Assembly (NCBI GenBank): GCA_964539395.1
Contig: CAZIIU010000006.1
Location: 23,523-87,522 of the forward strand
Source: M55B112 sp964539395
Lineage (GTDB): Bacteria > Bacteroidota > Bacteroidia > Bacteroidales > GCA-2748055
Reading direction: 5' to 3'
DNA: 64,000 bases
Part shown: piece after piece, positions 1-8,966 of the stretch
Numbering within the stretch: position 1 is the stretch's first letter
Layout: the number at the start of each line of letters is the position of its first letter
Made by a program: the position numbers and the translations under genes
The notes under the pieces: generated by a model
Told to the model about the DNA's origin: nothing
The model's input: the letters and a program-made list of their open reading frames with translations, nothing else
The model's database searches: none

Positions 1-1034
1 CACTTCATCAGTTGATCGCTGACGGGTTTTTTCAGCAGGATGATAAAGAGGTGTTTTATGTCTATGCCCAAACTATGCTTGGAAAAACTCAGTACGGACT
101 GGTGGGTTGCTCATCGGTCAATGATTATATGAATGAAGTCATAAAAAAACATGAGCTGACCAGGCCGGATAAGGAGGAGGATCGAATGAACCACATCCGC
201 TATACCAATTTTAATGCAGAGCCTGTATTTTTTGCCTATCCCGACCACCAAGGCATTGATGCAATTGTCAGCAGGATTATTAAGGGCAATGCTCTGTATG
301 ATTTTACAACCGATGATGGAGTAGGACATCATTTCTGGATTATTGATGATGATAAAGATATTGCATCGATCATTCGGTATTTTGAACAGGATATTCCATA
401 CAAATACGTAGCCGACGGACACCATCGCACAGCAGCGGCAGCATTGGTGGGTAATGAACGCAAAGCAAACAATCCGGGACATACAGGAGAAGAGGCATAT
501 AATTTCTTTCTTTCTGTAAACTTTCCTGCATCACAACTTACGATCATTGATTATAACCGTGTTGTTACAGATTTAAATGACCTTACAACAAAGCAATTTC
601 TGGGTGAACTTGATAAGGGCTTTGAAGTAAAGCAATTGGGTAAAGAGATATTCAAGCCCGACGAACCACATACATTCAGTATGTACCTTGAAGGGAATTG
701 GTTTTCTTTGAAAGCAAAACCCTCGACTTATAATGATGATGATCCTATCGGATGCCTTGATGTTACTATATTGTCGGAGCAAGTGCTTGGTCCTGTCCTG
801 AATATAACGGATCTTAGAAAATCCAAAAGGATTGACTTTGTAGGCGGGATCAGGGGACTGGAGGAACTGAAAAAACTGGTAGATCAGGGTACCATGGAAG
901 CTGCATTTGCACTATATCCTGTTTCGATGAAACAGCTTATGGATATTGCTGATAATAATCTTATTATGCCGCCCAAGACAACATGGTTTGAACCTAAATT
1001 AAGAAGCGGTTTGGTAATTCACGATTTGGAATAG
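1..1034 (+). CDS. DUF1015 family protein, 5' end cut off by the window
   Basis: The frame is open to the left edge (first complete codon at base 3), so the visible TTG at 12 is not a real start and the N-terminal part lies outside. The 340 visible residues match the C-terminal part of the DUF1015 family (usually about 410 residues). The diagnostic stretch is the ADGHHRTAAA motif near visible residue 134, followed by a conserved FFLSVNFPASQ segment. The biochemical role of DUF1015 is not established; in Bacteroidota these genes often sit beside serine biosynthesis genes, and the upstream neighbours cannot be seen here. The next gene begins 7 bases downstream, so the two are probably co-transcribed. 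Family assignment is firm, function unknown. Confidence 0.85.
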   Translation, partial: LHQLIADGFFQQDDKEVFYVYAQTMLGKTQYGLVGCSSVNDYMNEVIKKHELTRPDKEEDRMNHIRYTNFNAEPVFFAYPDHQGIDAIVSRIIKGNALYDFTTDDGVGHHFWIIDDDKDIASIIRYFEQDIPYKYVADGHHRTAAAALVGNERKANNPGHTGEEAYNFFLSVNFPASQLTIIDYNRVVTDLNDLTTKQFLGELDKGFEVKQLGKEIFKPDEPHTFSMYLEGNWFSLKAKPSTYNDDDPIGCLDVTILSEQVLGPVLNITDLRKSKRIDFVGGIRGLEELKKLVDQGTMEAAFALYPVSMKQLMDIADNNLIMPPKTTWFEPKLRSGLVIHDLE

Positions 1035-1040
1035 TTTTTT

Positions 1041-1712
1041 ATGGATATAAAGCAGAATCTGCAAAATATCCGGAGTTCATTACCGGAAGATGTTGTGCTG
1101 GTCGCAGTTTCAAAAACTAAACCCCCTGAGCTTGTAAGAGAACTCATTGAAGCAGGTCAATTTGATTTTGGAGAAAACAAGGTACAGGAACTGATCGAAA
1201 AGCAACAACACTTGCCGGATGTTGTCAGGTGGCATCTGATAGGTCACCTTCAATCCAATAAAGTAAAATACATTGCACCTTTTGTTTACCTGATACATAG
1301 TGTTGACAGTCTTAAACTACTCAGGGTTATCAATAAGGAAGGTAGTAAGAATAACAGAGTGATTGATTGCCTGTTTCAGCTGCATATTGCTCAGGAGGAG
1401 AGCAAATTTGGTTTGGATGAGCGCAGTTTGAGAACTGTCCTTGCATCAGAAGAGTTCAGGGATTTGAGTTATGTTAATATCAGGGGGCTTATGGGAATGG
1501 CAACATTTACGGACGATTCTGGTGTTGTCAGGAAGGAGTTTCGGAATCTAAAACGTATTTTTGAGGAAATTAAAGCAGAGTATTTCCTTAACAAGGTTGA
1601 TTTTTCAGTTTTATCGATGGGGATGTCTGATGACTATTTAATCGCAATTGAGGAGGGAAGCAATATGGTCAGGGTAGGTAGTGCAGTTTTTGGTTCGAGG
1701 GATTATACATAA
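1041..1712 (+). CDS. YggS/PROSC family pyridoxal-phosphate homeostasis protein
   Basis: A 223-residue protein of the usual length for the YggS (PLPBP/PROSC) family. The AVSKTKP motif carries the PLP-binding lysine (Lys25), and FDFGENKVQE, WHLIGHLQSNK and the C-terminal LSMGMSDDY and VRVGSAVFG motifs follow in the family order. These cytosolic fold-type III proteins bind PLP without known catalytic activity and help balance free vitamin B6 and some amino and keto acid pools. ATG start; it lies 7 bases after the DUF1015 gene and 12 bases before the next gene, suggesting one transcript. Confidence 0.93.
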   Translation: MDIKQNLQNIRSSLPEDVVLVAVSKTKPPELVRELIEAGQFDFGENKVQELIEKQQHLPDVVRWHLIGHLQSNKVKYIAPFVYLIHSVDSLKLLRVINKEGSKNNRVIDCLFQLHIAQEESKFGLDERSLRTVLASEEFRDLSYVNIRGLMGMATFTDDSGVVRKEFRNLKRIFEEIKAEYFLNKVDFSVLSMGMSDDYLIAIEEGSNMVRVGSAVFGSRDYT

Positions 1713-1724
1713 AAGTTTAGCATT

Positions 1725-2702
1725 ATGGTAGATTTATCAGTCAGGTACGCAGGCTTGGAATTAAGGAGTCCAATTATTGTTTCCAGTAGTGGTTTAACAA
1801 GTTCAGTCGGCCGAATCACGAAGATTGCTGATGCCGGTGCTGGAGCTGTTGTGCTTAAGTCCCTGTTTGAGGAACAGATTCAATTTGAGATCGGGAGTAT
1901 GGATACCGCAGGTGCTTATCCGGAAGCTTCGGATTATCTTAATACCTATGCCCGTGAGAATTCTGTAAATAATTATCTGCAACTTATAGAATCTGCAAAA
2001 GAGTCAGTGAATATACCGGTCATTGCCAGCGTGAATTGCTACTCTGCCAATGAATGGGTTGATTTTACTAAGAGCATGGAAGACGCAGGAGCCGATGCGA
2101 TTGAACTGAATATCTATTACCTCGCAAATAGCAGGAAAAAAGATCCGCGTGATTATGAAAAAATCTACGTGGATATTTTAAAATCAGTTAAAAAAACTGT
2201 GTCAGTTCCTGTGATTGTAAAAGTTGGAATGCACTTTTCAAATCTTTCCTGGCTGGTTGACCAGTTGGCTATCAACGGTGCATCTGGCGTTGTCCTGTTT
2301 AACCGTTTTTATGCACCTGATATTGATACTGAAGAACTGACATTAGGAGCTTCTGAGGTTTTAAGTACACCTGCTGATATAAGGCATTCTCTTCGCTGGG
2401 TGGGTATCATATCTTCAGAGGTTGAGAATATTGATATTTCTGCCTCAACCGGGGTTCATAGCGGACTTGGAGCTGTGAAACAGTTGCTTGCTGGAGCCGA
2501 AACTGTGCAGGTTTGTTCTGTATTGTATAGAAATGGAATTGATTACCTGAAGCATATTATCGGTGAATTGAAAACCTGGATGGAAAAAAAACAGTATAAT
2601 TCGATTGAAGAATTCAGGGGTAAGCTGAGTTATTCAAAAATAAAGGATCCGGCTACCTATGAAAGAACCCAGTTTATCAGGTACTTTTCAAAAATGCATT
2701 GA
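1725..2702 (+). CDS. dihydroorotate dehydrogenase-like flavoprotein (TIM barrel)
   Basis: The 325-residue protein starts like class 1 dihydroorotate dehydrogenases (VRYAGLELRSPIIVSSSGLT) and keeps FMN-barrel features: the AGAGAVVLKSLFEEQI strand, IPVIASVNCY, a DAIELNIYY strand, VPVIVKVGMH and a C-terminal phosphate-binding GVHSGLGAVKQLLAGA segment. A separate clade of dihydroorotate dehydrogenase-like proteins is common in Bacteroidota in addition to true PyrD. I cannot tell from sequence whether dihydroorotate is the substrate, so no gene symbol is given. It ends 10 bases from the convergent HEAT gene, and no terminator hairpin is evident between them. Confidence 0.8.
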   Translation: MVDLSVRYAGLELRSPIIVSSSGLTSSVGRITKIADAGAGAVVLKSLFEEQIQFEIGSMDTAGAYPEASDYLNTYARENSVNNYLQLIESAKESVNIPVIASVNCYSANEWVDFTKSMEDAGADAIELNIYYLANSRKKDPRDYEKIYVDILKSVKKTVSVPVIVKVGMHFSNLSWLVDQLAINGASGVVLFNRFYAPDIDTEELTLGASEVLSTPADIRHSLRWVGIISSEVENIDISASTGVHSGLGAVKQLLAGAETVQVCSVLYRNGIDYLKHIIGELKTWMEKKQYNSIEEFRGKLSYSKIKDPATYERTQFIRYFSKMH

Positions 2703-2712
2703 TATTTCATCG

Positions 2713-3216
2713 TTAATAGTTTTGGATCACTGACAAAAGCTTGATAATCAGTGCTTTTTTCTTATCATCCGCACTGGCAATGCCCGATTTAAGTTTAGCT
2801 CTAAGTTGAAGAACGTCAATGTCATCCATTGCTCCTATGCTGTTTTCAATTACAGTGAAAGCTTCAATTGCTATAGTATAGCTGTCGTTCAGTAAAATGT
2901 CTGCAAATAATTGCACATCTTTATGGTAATTCAGACCATTCTGCCAGCAGGCAGAGACGAGAATATTTCGAATAGGCTTGTATTTCTTTTCTTTTATAGC
3001 GGAAACCATGTAGTCGACCGACTCAGCCTGCTTCAGATCATTCAGTAGTGCGGCGCAGGCATTAATAACCTCTTCGCTTTCCGAATTCAGAAGCAGATCA
3101 AATATTTCAGGAAGAATCGAACTATTTCCCCTGTTTCGAACCTCACGGACAGCATCTATTATGGCAGCTGTATTTCCTGATCGCAGGATGCTAACCTGTT
3201 TTTTCTTTGCCTCCAT
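2713..3216 (-). CDS. HEAT-repeat-like hypothetical protein
   Basis: 167 residues with no signal peptide, predicted all-helical, with the alternating pattern of HEAT/ARM repeats: 'AAIIDAVREVRNRGNSSILPEIF', 'SEEVINACAALLNDL' (broken here for brevity) and a later ILVSACWQNGL helix. Such proteins usually act as cytosolic protein-binding scaffolds. The start codon overlaps the stop of the upstream TPR gene by one base (TAATG arrangement), so translation is probably coupled. It is the last gene of a four-gene minus-strand unit. Function unknown. Confidence 0.7.
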   Translation of the reverse strand: MEAKKKQVSILRSGNTAAIIDAVREVRNRGNSSILPEIFDLLLNSESEEVINACAALLNDLKQAESVDYMVSAIKEKKYKPIRNILVSACWQNGLNYHKDVQLFADILLNDSYTIAIEAFTVIENSIGAMDDIDVLQLRAKLKSGIASADDKKKALIIKLLSVIQNY

Positions 3217-4421
3217 TAGTTATTACATATTCTATGGACATATTCCATTGCCTCATTTTTTCCTAGCTGAGCTGCTTTTTTGAAGCAGAAACAAGCCATA
3301 TTTCTATTCCCGAGCTCTAGTTCGGTTAACCCTTTGAAAAACCAGGTTTCTGAATTACCGGGATCCAGATCAAGTGCCATTGAGTAATCTCTCGATGCAT
3401 AAACATGGGTTTTAGTTGCAGCATAGGCTTTTCCTCGGTTTAAAAAATAGGAGGACTCTCCCTGATCCATATCAAGCGCAATGTTAAAAGATTTAATTGC
3501 ATCCAGATGTTTTCCATTGTGATAATGAATAAGCCCCAGCTCATTATGGGCTTTTGCTGAATCTGGAAATAGATGCAGATAGTAATTCACCGATTGAATG
3601 GATTTTTCATATTCTCCCAACATACTAGCGATACTTGCAGAAACCAGATAATACTCAAACTGATCCGGAGCTTGTCTTAAAAGCCGCTCACAATCTGATC
3701 CGGCCTTTTCATAATCACCACTGTTAAAATTGAGGTCTATTCTAAGTTTTAGCGCTTCCATATTTCTAGTGTCTGCAGATACAGATTTGTCAAGTGCTTC
3801 AGCTGCAGCTTTTTTATTACCAAGCGCGAGGTATGTTTCCGCAAGGTGTTGGTAGACAAGGGATCGTTTATACCTCTTCTGAAGCAATTCATTTAACCGG
3901 TTGACTACTTCCAGGTATTCACCCTTCGATTTCAGATAAAGAATCTCATGTAGCTCCCTGTCAGCCGGACTGTACCATTCTTTTTCCTGCCATAACCCTT
4001 TCCAGACTGCACCTGATTCGAGGGGGGCAAAATCATTGTCCAGTAAAATGTCTTTTTCAGGTATCCTGTATTGTGAGCTGAGATGCTCCCTGAGATATTT
4101 AACAGCCAGTTCTTCATGGTTCAGGCGGGCTTCTGTCTTTGCCAGCATTAAACTGGCCATACCGGTTCTTCTCTTATTAACAAAAAGGAAGTCGGATATC
4201 GCTTTGTCATATCGCTTTAAATGAAAGTTGCAGATCCCTTTGTTGTAGACAAATTCAATACTACCAGGATTTTCATCCAGGGCCTTGTGGAGATAAAATA
4301 TGGCAGAATCAAAACAATTGGTATGCATCAATGATCTGGCTCTAAGGAAATATTCTGATCCTGGTTGTCCGGATATGCTTTGTAAACAAAACAGCGCTAT
4401 GATGACAAGTGTAATTCTCAT
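3216..4421 (-). CDS. exported tetratricopeptide-repeat protein
   Basis: 401 residues. The N-terminus (MRITLVIIALFCLQSISGQ) is a signal peptide, so the protein is periplasmic or outer-membrane associated. After it come at least six TPR-like repeats of about 34 residues, with typical signatures such as AHNELGLIHYHNGKHLDAI, AFYYNLG-type helices and SETWFFKGLTELELGN near the end. TPR arrays mediate protein-protein contacts. The gene overlaps both neighbours by one base (TAATG at each junction), tying it to the type-B T9SS cargo gene upstream and the HEAT gene downstream. It may serve as a surface or periplasmic adaptor for that cargo, but this is inference from position only. Confidence 0.8.
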   Translation of the reverse strand: MRITLVIIALFCLQSISGQPGSEYFLRARSLMHTNCFDSAIFYLHKALDENPGSIEFVYNKGICNFHLKRYDKAISDFLFVNKRRTGMASLMLAKTEARLNHEELAVKYLREHLSSQYRIPEKDILLDNDFAPLESGAVWKGLWQEKEWYSPADRELHEILYLKSKGEYLEVVNRLNELLQKRYKRSLVYQHLAETYLALGNKKAAAEALDKSVSADTRNMEALKLRIDLNFNSGDYEKAGSDCERLLRQAPDQFEYYLVSASIASMLGEYEKSIQSVNYYLHLFPDSAKAHNELGLIHYHNGKHLDAIKSFNIALDMDQGESSYFLNRGKAYAATKTHVYASRDYSMALDLDPGNSETWFFKGLTELELGNRNMACFCFKKAAQLGKNEAMEYVHRICNN

Positions 4422-7057
4422 TAATCAATAATCACTTCGTTTTTATCACCTGAAAAAACATGTATAAAACCTGTGAGTGTATATGATTCTAAACCACCAA
4501 GCCTGGGTTCAAACACCTCACAGATATAATAATAAACACCCGGAGAAACCACTGTATCTGTTCCGAGTATTTTGCCGTCCCAATTCAGATCAGGATCATC
4601 CGTCTTAAAAACAAGCAACCCCCATCTATTAAATACTTGAAAATCAACCTTTTCAACAAATGCTGTTTTCAGTGGAATAAACAGGTCATTGGTCTTATCA
4701 TTGTTGGGAGAAAAAACATTAGGGAGTATGTAATTGGAACATTCATCGAGACAAACCTTTACTGACAGCGGGGACTCATTTGCAAATGAGTCAATCGCAC
4801 TTATAGAATAACAACCAGTCAGGGTTTCTTCTGTTCTGAGATCAATATAGGAGGTATCCGTTCTCTCACTCTTATACTCCTCAATCAGTTCAGGTATTCC
4901 ATCCTGTGTTGGTGAATAGTATAACTTATAGCCTTCTACATCTTCCAGGCATGTATCGTTTGCAAAGCGCCATGTTAGTAAATTGTAGAAGTCATCACAA
5001 AACGATTTCCCGCTCAAAACAGGCGTACAAGGAGGTATAGAATCAACCGGACTGGTGCAATTGATATGGCTTATATTTTCATTCTCGTATAAATTTCCGT
5101 CGATACTTCGCCATCCGGTACTTATTACCTTGTAACAGTATTCCTTACCATTTTTCAGTCCCCTGTCTGTAAAAACCGGGTCGGTAGAGTAACCAATTGA
5201 ATCGAACTGACCTGTCCCCTCATTTTGACGAAAGATTGTATAATCATAATTGATCCACGGAACATTCTTTACGAACCTTAATTCTATCTGGTTGTCGGTA
5301 CCTTTAAGCTGGGGATAAAAGGAAGAAGCCCGCTCCAACTTTTCAGGATCAGTAATGGAAAACCTGTTGCCAGGTGGTGCGGCATTAAATAACTGAACTG
5401 TGTACGAGTATGGAAATATACTTGTATTTAAATTAAGGTCAGTAAATATGGTATCTGTAATATCCGGTGTTAGCTTAGAATATACCTCCTGCTCATTCAG
5501 ATCAAATAGTCCGGAGTACCTTGTAATAATGTATTCATAAGGCCCTGTTGCAGGAATCGTATCCAGGTCGCGGGCAGCGGCCCAACGAAGCTCAATTTCA
5601 CCCGACGTACCATGCTTTGTAACGCTGGTTTGCAAAAGAGCAGGCACTCCGGCAACAAGCTGTGTACACGATTCTCCACTGGGCAGACTCAAAGCACCGT
5701 CGGGATAGATCGAAGTAACGATATAGCAGTATTCAGATCCCTGGTCCAATCCTGCACCTTTATTATCATCTGAATATATTGTATCATTCCTGCTGGTAAG
5801 TAATGCAATGGGTTCATATCCGGTATAAGCAGGAACTCCGGTAACACAGGAATCGGGCGTATATCCGGAAGGACCTTTTTTTCTGTAAAGTCGGTAACCA
5901 GTTACATAGGGACAGGGGTCCTGTTTCCATCTGACCGAAATGCTGTTAGATGCAGGGATCAGTACGGGAGATTCGGGGGGCGGTCCTAATACCCTGATAT
6001 TAACATTCAAAAGATCAACAAGTCGGGTTTCCTGGTTGTTATCTTCTGCCTTAATAACAACATTGTAGAATTGTTCCCTGACATGACTGCAATTTGTCTC
6101 CCAAAGAAAATCAGCCTCACTATGACCCGGCCCCGCTGCACTCAGATCAACACTGAATACTGCAGGCTTCTGGTTAACAACAAAAGGGCCTCCGGTTGCA
6201 GATAATTCTATCGAATCGTCATTAATGTCATTTGCTTTAATTCTGAATGCAATGTCGGAACCGGCTTCTACACAATAGTGCTGAATGGTGTCAATTACCG
6301 GGGGATTGTTTTCTGTTTCGAACACCTCTATCTGCATATCCCGCACAATATTGCCTATTTTGACTCCGTTTCTCCACTCCTCTATGTCTATTGCAATATT
6401 ATAGATACCTTTGAATTTCGGGTTTTTCCAGTTAAGATCCCCTGTAACAGGATTAATAAAAAGTGTATCTGTGGCATCAGGAAATTCATAGTTGGCAATT
6501 GGCTTACCGTCCTCTTCTGTACATATAGTGAGTTTGTAGGATATGCTGTCACCATCCGGGTCATATGCTGCCGGATTGTGAATAAACAACTGATTAAGGG
6601 CTGCTCTGTCAATTGGCGGATTAAGCAAAACAGGGGTGGAATTCACCCCAATTGCAGGGTTAATTGAAATGGTTGTTTTAACAGAAAAAACAACATTGAC
6701 TGAGTTTGGAATATTCATCACACCAAGGTTCCTGTTGGGATCCTGTACCACAATCTCATAAGTTCCCGGTCCGGGGAATGTATGTTGCGTGATGTATACG
6801 TTTTTTTGGTAGAAATTTGGTAACCGGGTGATATTTAACCGTGGTGCAAACGATATGGTATTATCTCCCCAGCTGACTTCCAGAGATGACCTGTCAGCCT
6901 GACTCAGGGTGTATGTAAAGGTCGTGATAAGAATTTCATATGTATAATCATCCAGCTGTTTGAGCGTAATTTCCCCTGCCCGGTTGTGTGTTGCATTAAC
7001 CGGCATTTCCATTATTAGGAACGTAAGAAAAAATAGTATGGGGAGTAGTCTCTTCAT
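4421..7057 (-). CDS. large surface protein with fibronectin type III-like repeats and a gliding-associated (type B) T9SS sorting domain
   Basis: 878 residues. A signal peptide (first about 22 residues, ending MPVNATHNRAGE) is followed by a cadherin/PKD-like region around residues 30-360, then several fibronectin type III-like repeats (about 365-770) rich in proline and tyrosine, with motifs such as YRLYRKKGPSGY and YKLYYSPTQDG. The last about 90 residues match the gliding-motility-associated C-terminal domain: LPNVFSPNNDKTNDLF, VFNRWGLLVF and a WDGK turn. That domain directs type IX secretion through the outer membrane. The opening ATHNRAGEITLKQLDDYTYE resembles a conserved start seen in other large Bacteroidota surface proteins. 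The gene is 5 bases after the DUF6702-like gene and overlaps the TPR gene. The ligand or role on the cell surface is unknown. Confidence 0.88.
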   Translation of the reverse strand: MKRLLPILFFLTFLIMEMPVNATHNRAGEITLKQLDDYTYEILITTFTYTLSQADRSSLEVSWGDNTISFAPRLNITRLPNFYQKNVYITQHTFPGPGTYEIVVQDPNRNLGVMNIPNSVNVVFSVKTTISINPAIGVNSTPVLLNPPIDRAALNQLFIHNPAAYDPDGDSISYKLTICTEEDGKPIANYEFPDATDTLFINPVTGDLNWKNPKFKGIYNIAIDIEEWRNGVKIGNIVRDMQIEVFETENNPPVIDTIQHYCVEAGSDIAFRIKANDINDDSIELSATGGPFVVNQKPAVFSVDLSAAGPGHSEADFLWETNCSHVREQFYNVVIKAEDNNQETRLVDLLNVNIRVLGPPPESPVLIPASNSISVRWKQDPCPYVTGYRLYRKKGPSGYTPDSCVTGVPAYTGYEPIALLTSRNDTIYSDDNKGAGLDQGSEYCYIVTSIYPDGALSLPSGESCTQLVAGVPALLQTSVTKHGTSGEIELRWAAARDLDTIPATGPYEYIITRYSGLFDLNEQEVYSKLTPDITDTIFTDLNLNTSIFPYSYTVQLFNAAPPGNRFSITDPEKLERASSFYPQLKGTDNQIELRFVKNVPWINYDYTIFRQNEGTGQFDSIGYSTDPVFTDRGLKNGKEYCYKVISTGWRSIDGNLYENENISHINCTSPVDSIPPCTPVLSGKSFCDDFYNLLTWRFANDTCLEDVEGYKLYYSPTQDGIPELIEEYKSERTDTSYIDLRTEETLTGCYSISAIDSFANESPLSVKVCLDECSNYILPNVFSPNNDKTNDLFIPLKTAFVEKVDFQVFNRWGLLVFKTDDPDLNWDGKILGTDTVVSPGVYYYICEVFEPRLGGLESYTLTGFIHVFSGDKNEVIID

Positions 7058-7062
7058 CTCTT

Positions 7063-7557
7063 CTAAGGTAGCATCACCGTTTCTTCATGTTTGTAATAAT
7101 CAAATCTTATGCCCTTTTCCACCCCATTTGCAGAATAGATCAGAAGATTGGTCTGATCTGCGAAAATATCTGTTAGAATTGCATTGTAAATGTACAAACT
7201 TTTAGGTTCTTTCTTTAATTCACAGTGCAATTCCATTGTCATAGACATATCATTGAAATAAACTGTATCGATCGATAGCTCAATTTGGTTGCCTTCAGTC
7301 TCATCAGCAATCCGAAAGGAACTGTGAAAATAACCGGTAAACCACGAACCATTATGGTGCTCTGGAAGTTTCAGCTGTATCCCGCGTCCATGATAATGAT
7401 AGTAAGCAGTTTCCCAGTCATCGACAAATGTATTGACCATAATCCGGATCAGAGTTCCATGGATGGTTAAGTTTACAACAGAAACATGCACCGGATGTGC
7501 CGCTGTACGCGTCATTGTACAGATTAACATCAGAGGGAAAACTACTCGCTTTAACAT
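7063..7557 (-). CDS. DUF6702-like exported protein
   Basis: 164 residues with a short signal peptide (MLKRVVFPLMLICTMTRTAA) directly followed by HPVHVSVVNL. An exported small protein beginning HPxHVS after the signal is the hallmark of the Bacteroidota family annotated DUF6702. The rest is predicted beta-rich (IELSIDTVYFNDMSMTMELHCEL). No function is known. It is the first gene of the minus-strand unit that continues into the T9SS cargo, TPR and HEAT genes, and it is divergent from xerD. Confidence 0.65.
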   Translation of the reverse strand: MLKRVVFPLMLICTMTRTAAHPVHVSVVNLTIHGTLIRIMVNTFVDDWETAYYHYHGRGIQLKLPEHHNGSWFTGYFHSSFRIADETEGNQIELSIDTVYFNDMSMTMELHCELKKEPKSLYIYNAILTDIFADQTNLLIYSANGVEKGIRFDYYKHEETVMLP

Positions 7558-7838
7558 AATGCAAATTTACATTAAACTTATGATTAAGGAAATGAGGCTG
7601 CCCGTTTTTGACACACCCTTGAAATACACGATGGTCATTCCGTTAATCTGAGAGTAGATTGCTTTTCAGGGTTCCTGTACAAAAGAAATGTCGGTTCCCT
7701 GACCGGTAAAGTATATTGTATTTTTTCTTGAGAAACCTTTCTCATCCAATGCTTACATGAACTATCGCCTTTAAACTACGATTAATAAATGCCATGCACG
7801 GTATAATCCATTGCTTTTATTGATAAATTGCAGGTGTT
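7558..7838. other. divergent intergenic region
   Basis: The 281 bases between the minus-strand DUF6702-like gene and the plus-strand xerD must hold promoters for both directions. I find no full TTTG-N19-TAnnTTTG match in either direction, no RNA gene and no convincing hairpin. The short open frames here are not supported. Confidence 0.4.
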
Positions 7839-8750
7839 ATGGGAATCAGTTGGGAAAATGACATAACTGCATTTAAAAACTTTCTAAAACTTGAGAAGGG
7901 GTTGTCTGATAATTCAGTAAAAGCTTACGAAAACGATTTACGTAAGCTTATCCTTTTTCTTGAAGAGAGGGAATTTGAACATGGGTTGGAAGCGGTTGAC
8001 AGCAGTTTACTTAACGATTTCATCAGGTGGGTAAATGAAGCAGGATTGAATGAAAGGAGCCAGTCAAGAATTATCTCAGGGATAAGGTCTTTCTTTCACT
8101 TCATGATGACAGATGAAAGGATTTCAGCTGATCCCGCCCGGATGCTTGAAGGTCCAAGATCCGGAAGGAAACTACCCGTTGTATTATCAGTCGATGAGAT
8201 TGATATGCTTCTTTCGAATATTGATTTGAGCAAACCTGAAGGCAGGAGGAATAAAGCGATGCTTGAAGTACTGTACAGTTGCGGATTAAGGGTGAGTGAA
8301 TTAACACACATGAAAATCTCAGATATTTTCAGGGATCAGGGATTTGTTAGAATTATAGGAAAGGGTAATAAGGAACGTTTGGTACCTATTAGTAATATGG
8401 CCCTGGAACAAATTGATCATTACCTGCCCGATAGGAATTCGATGTTGAATATCGACAGGGGGAATACAGATATTCTCTTTCTCAACAGGAGGGGGAAGAT
8501 GCTGTCAAGGGTAATGGTATTTACGGTTATCAAACAACTTGCAGAAAGATCTGGATTAAGGAAACCGATTAGTCCCCACACCTTCAGACATTCATTTGCC
8601 ACCCATCTTGTTAACGGTGGAGCTGACCTTAGGGCTGTGCAGGAGATGCTCGGACATGAATCAATCGTAACTACTGAAATATATACACAACTCGATCGTG
8701 AATACCTGAGAGAAGCCATCATCAGCCATCATCCCCGGTCAGGCAAATAG
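7839..8750 (+). CDS. xerD: site-specific tyrosine recombinase XerD
   Basis: 303 residues, normal for XerC/XerD. The N-terminal SAM-like DNA-binding domain covers about residues 6-92 and the catalytic domain the rest. All catalytic residues of tyrosine recombinases are visible: Arg151 (CGLRVSEL), Lys175 (GKGNKER), His247 and Arg250 (HTFRHSFATHL), His273 (MLGHESI) and nucleophile Tyr282 (TEIYTQL). XerD acts with XerC at dif to resolve chromosome dimers. The intact chromosomal form, lack of att-like repeats and housekeeping neighbours argue for a Xer protein rather than an element integrase. XerC versus XerD is a judgement; the sequence looks closer to XerD. Confidence 0.92.
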   Translation: MGISWENDITAFKNFLKLEKGLSDNSVKAYENDLRKLILFLEEREFEHGLEAVDSSLLNDFIRWVNEAGLNERSQSRIISGIRSFFHFMMTDERISADPARMLEGPRSGRKLPVVLSVDEIDMLLSNIDLSKPEGRRNKAMLEVLYSCGLRVSELTHMKISDIFRDQGFVRIIGKGNKERLVPISNMALEQIDHYLPDRNSMLNIDRGNTDILFLNRRGKMLSRVMVFTVIKQLAERSGLRKPISPHTFRHSFATHLVNGGADLRAVQEMLGHESIVTTEIYTQLDREYLREAIISHHPRSGK

Positions 8751-8876
8751 TCCGGTTGATTTATTAATATCGCCCTCAGAATTTCGGAAACAGGTGCCAA
8801 TTATCAGTCCGGCTAAACGAGCAATTCCGGTGCTTCCACATGCAGCGAAAGAAACGATTATTTAACTTTATTTAGA

Positions 8877-8906
8877 ATTGTTTTATCGTTCTTTTCATTA
8901 AATTTG
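8877..8906 (+). promoter_or_regulatory. Bacteroidota-type promoter for ppdK
   Basis: A -7 element TAAATTTG at 8899-8906 is a perfect match to TAnnTTTG, with ATTG at 8877-8880 as the -33 element 18 bases upstream. Transcription would start near 8911, about 55 bases before the ppdK ATG. Confidence 0.6.
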
Positions 8907-8966
8907 TATCTTCAAAAAAAAACCTATAGTTAACTGGTTTATTATTAACACTTAAAATAAAATAGG

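Noticed and set aside
7839..8750. Tyrosine recombinase as a mobile-element integrase
   Set aside because: It is short, Xer-like, has no flanking att repeats and sits among housekeeping genes, so XerD is the better call.
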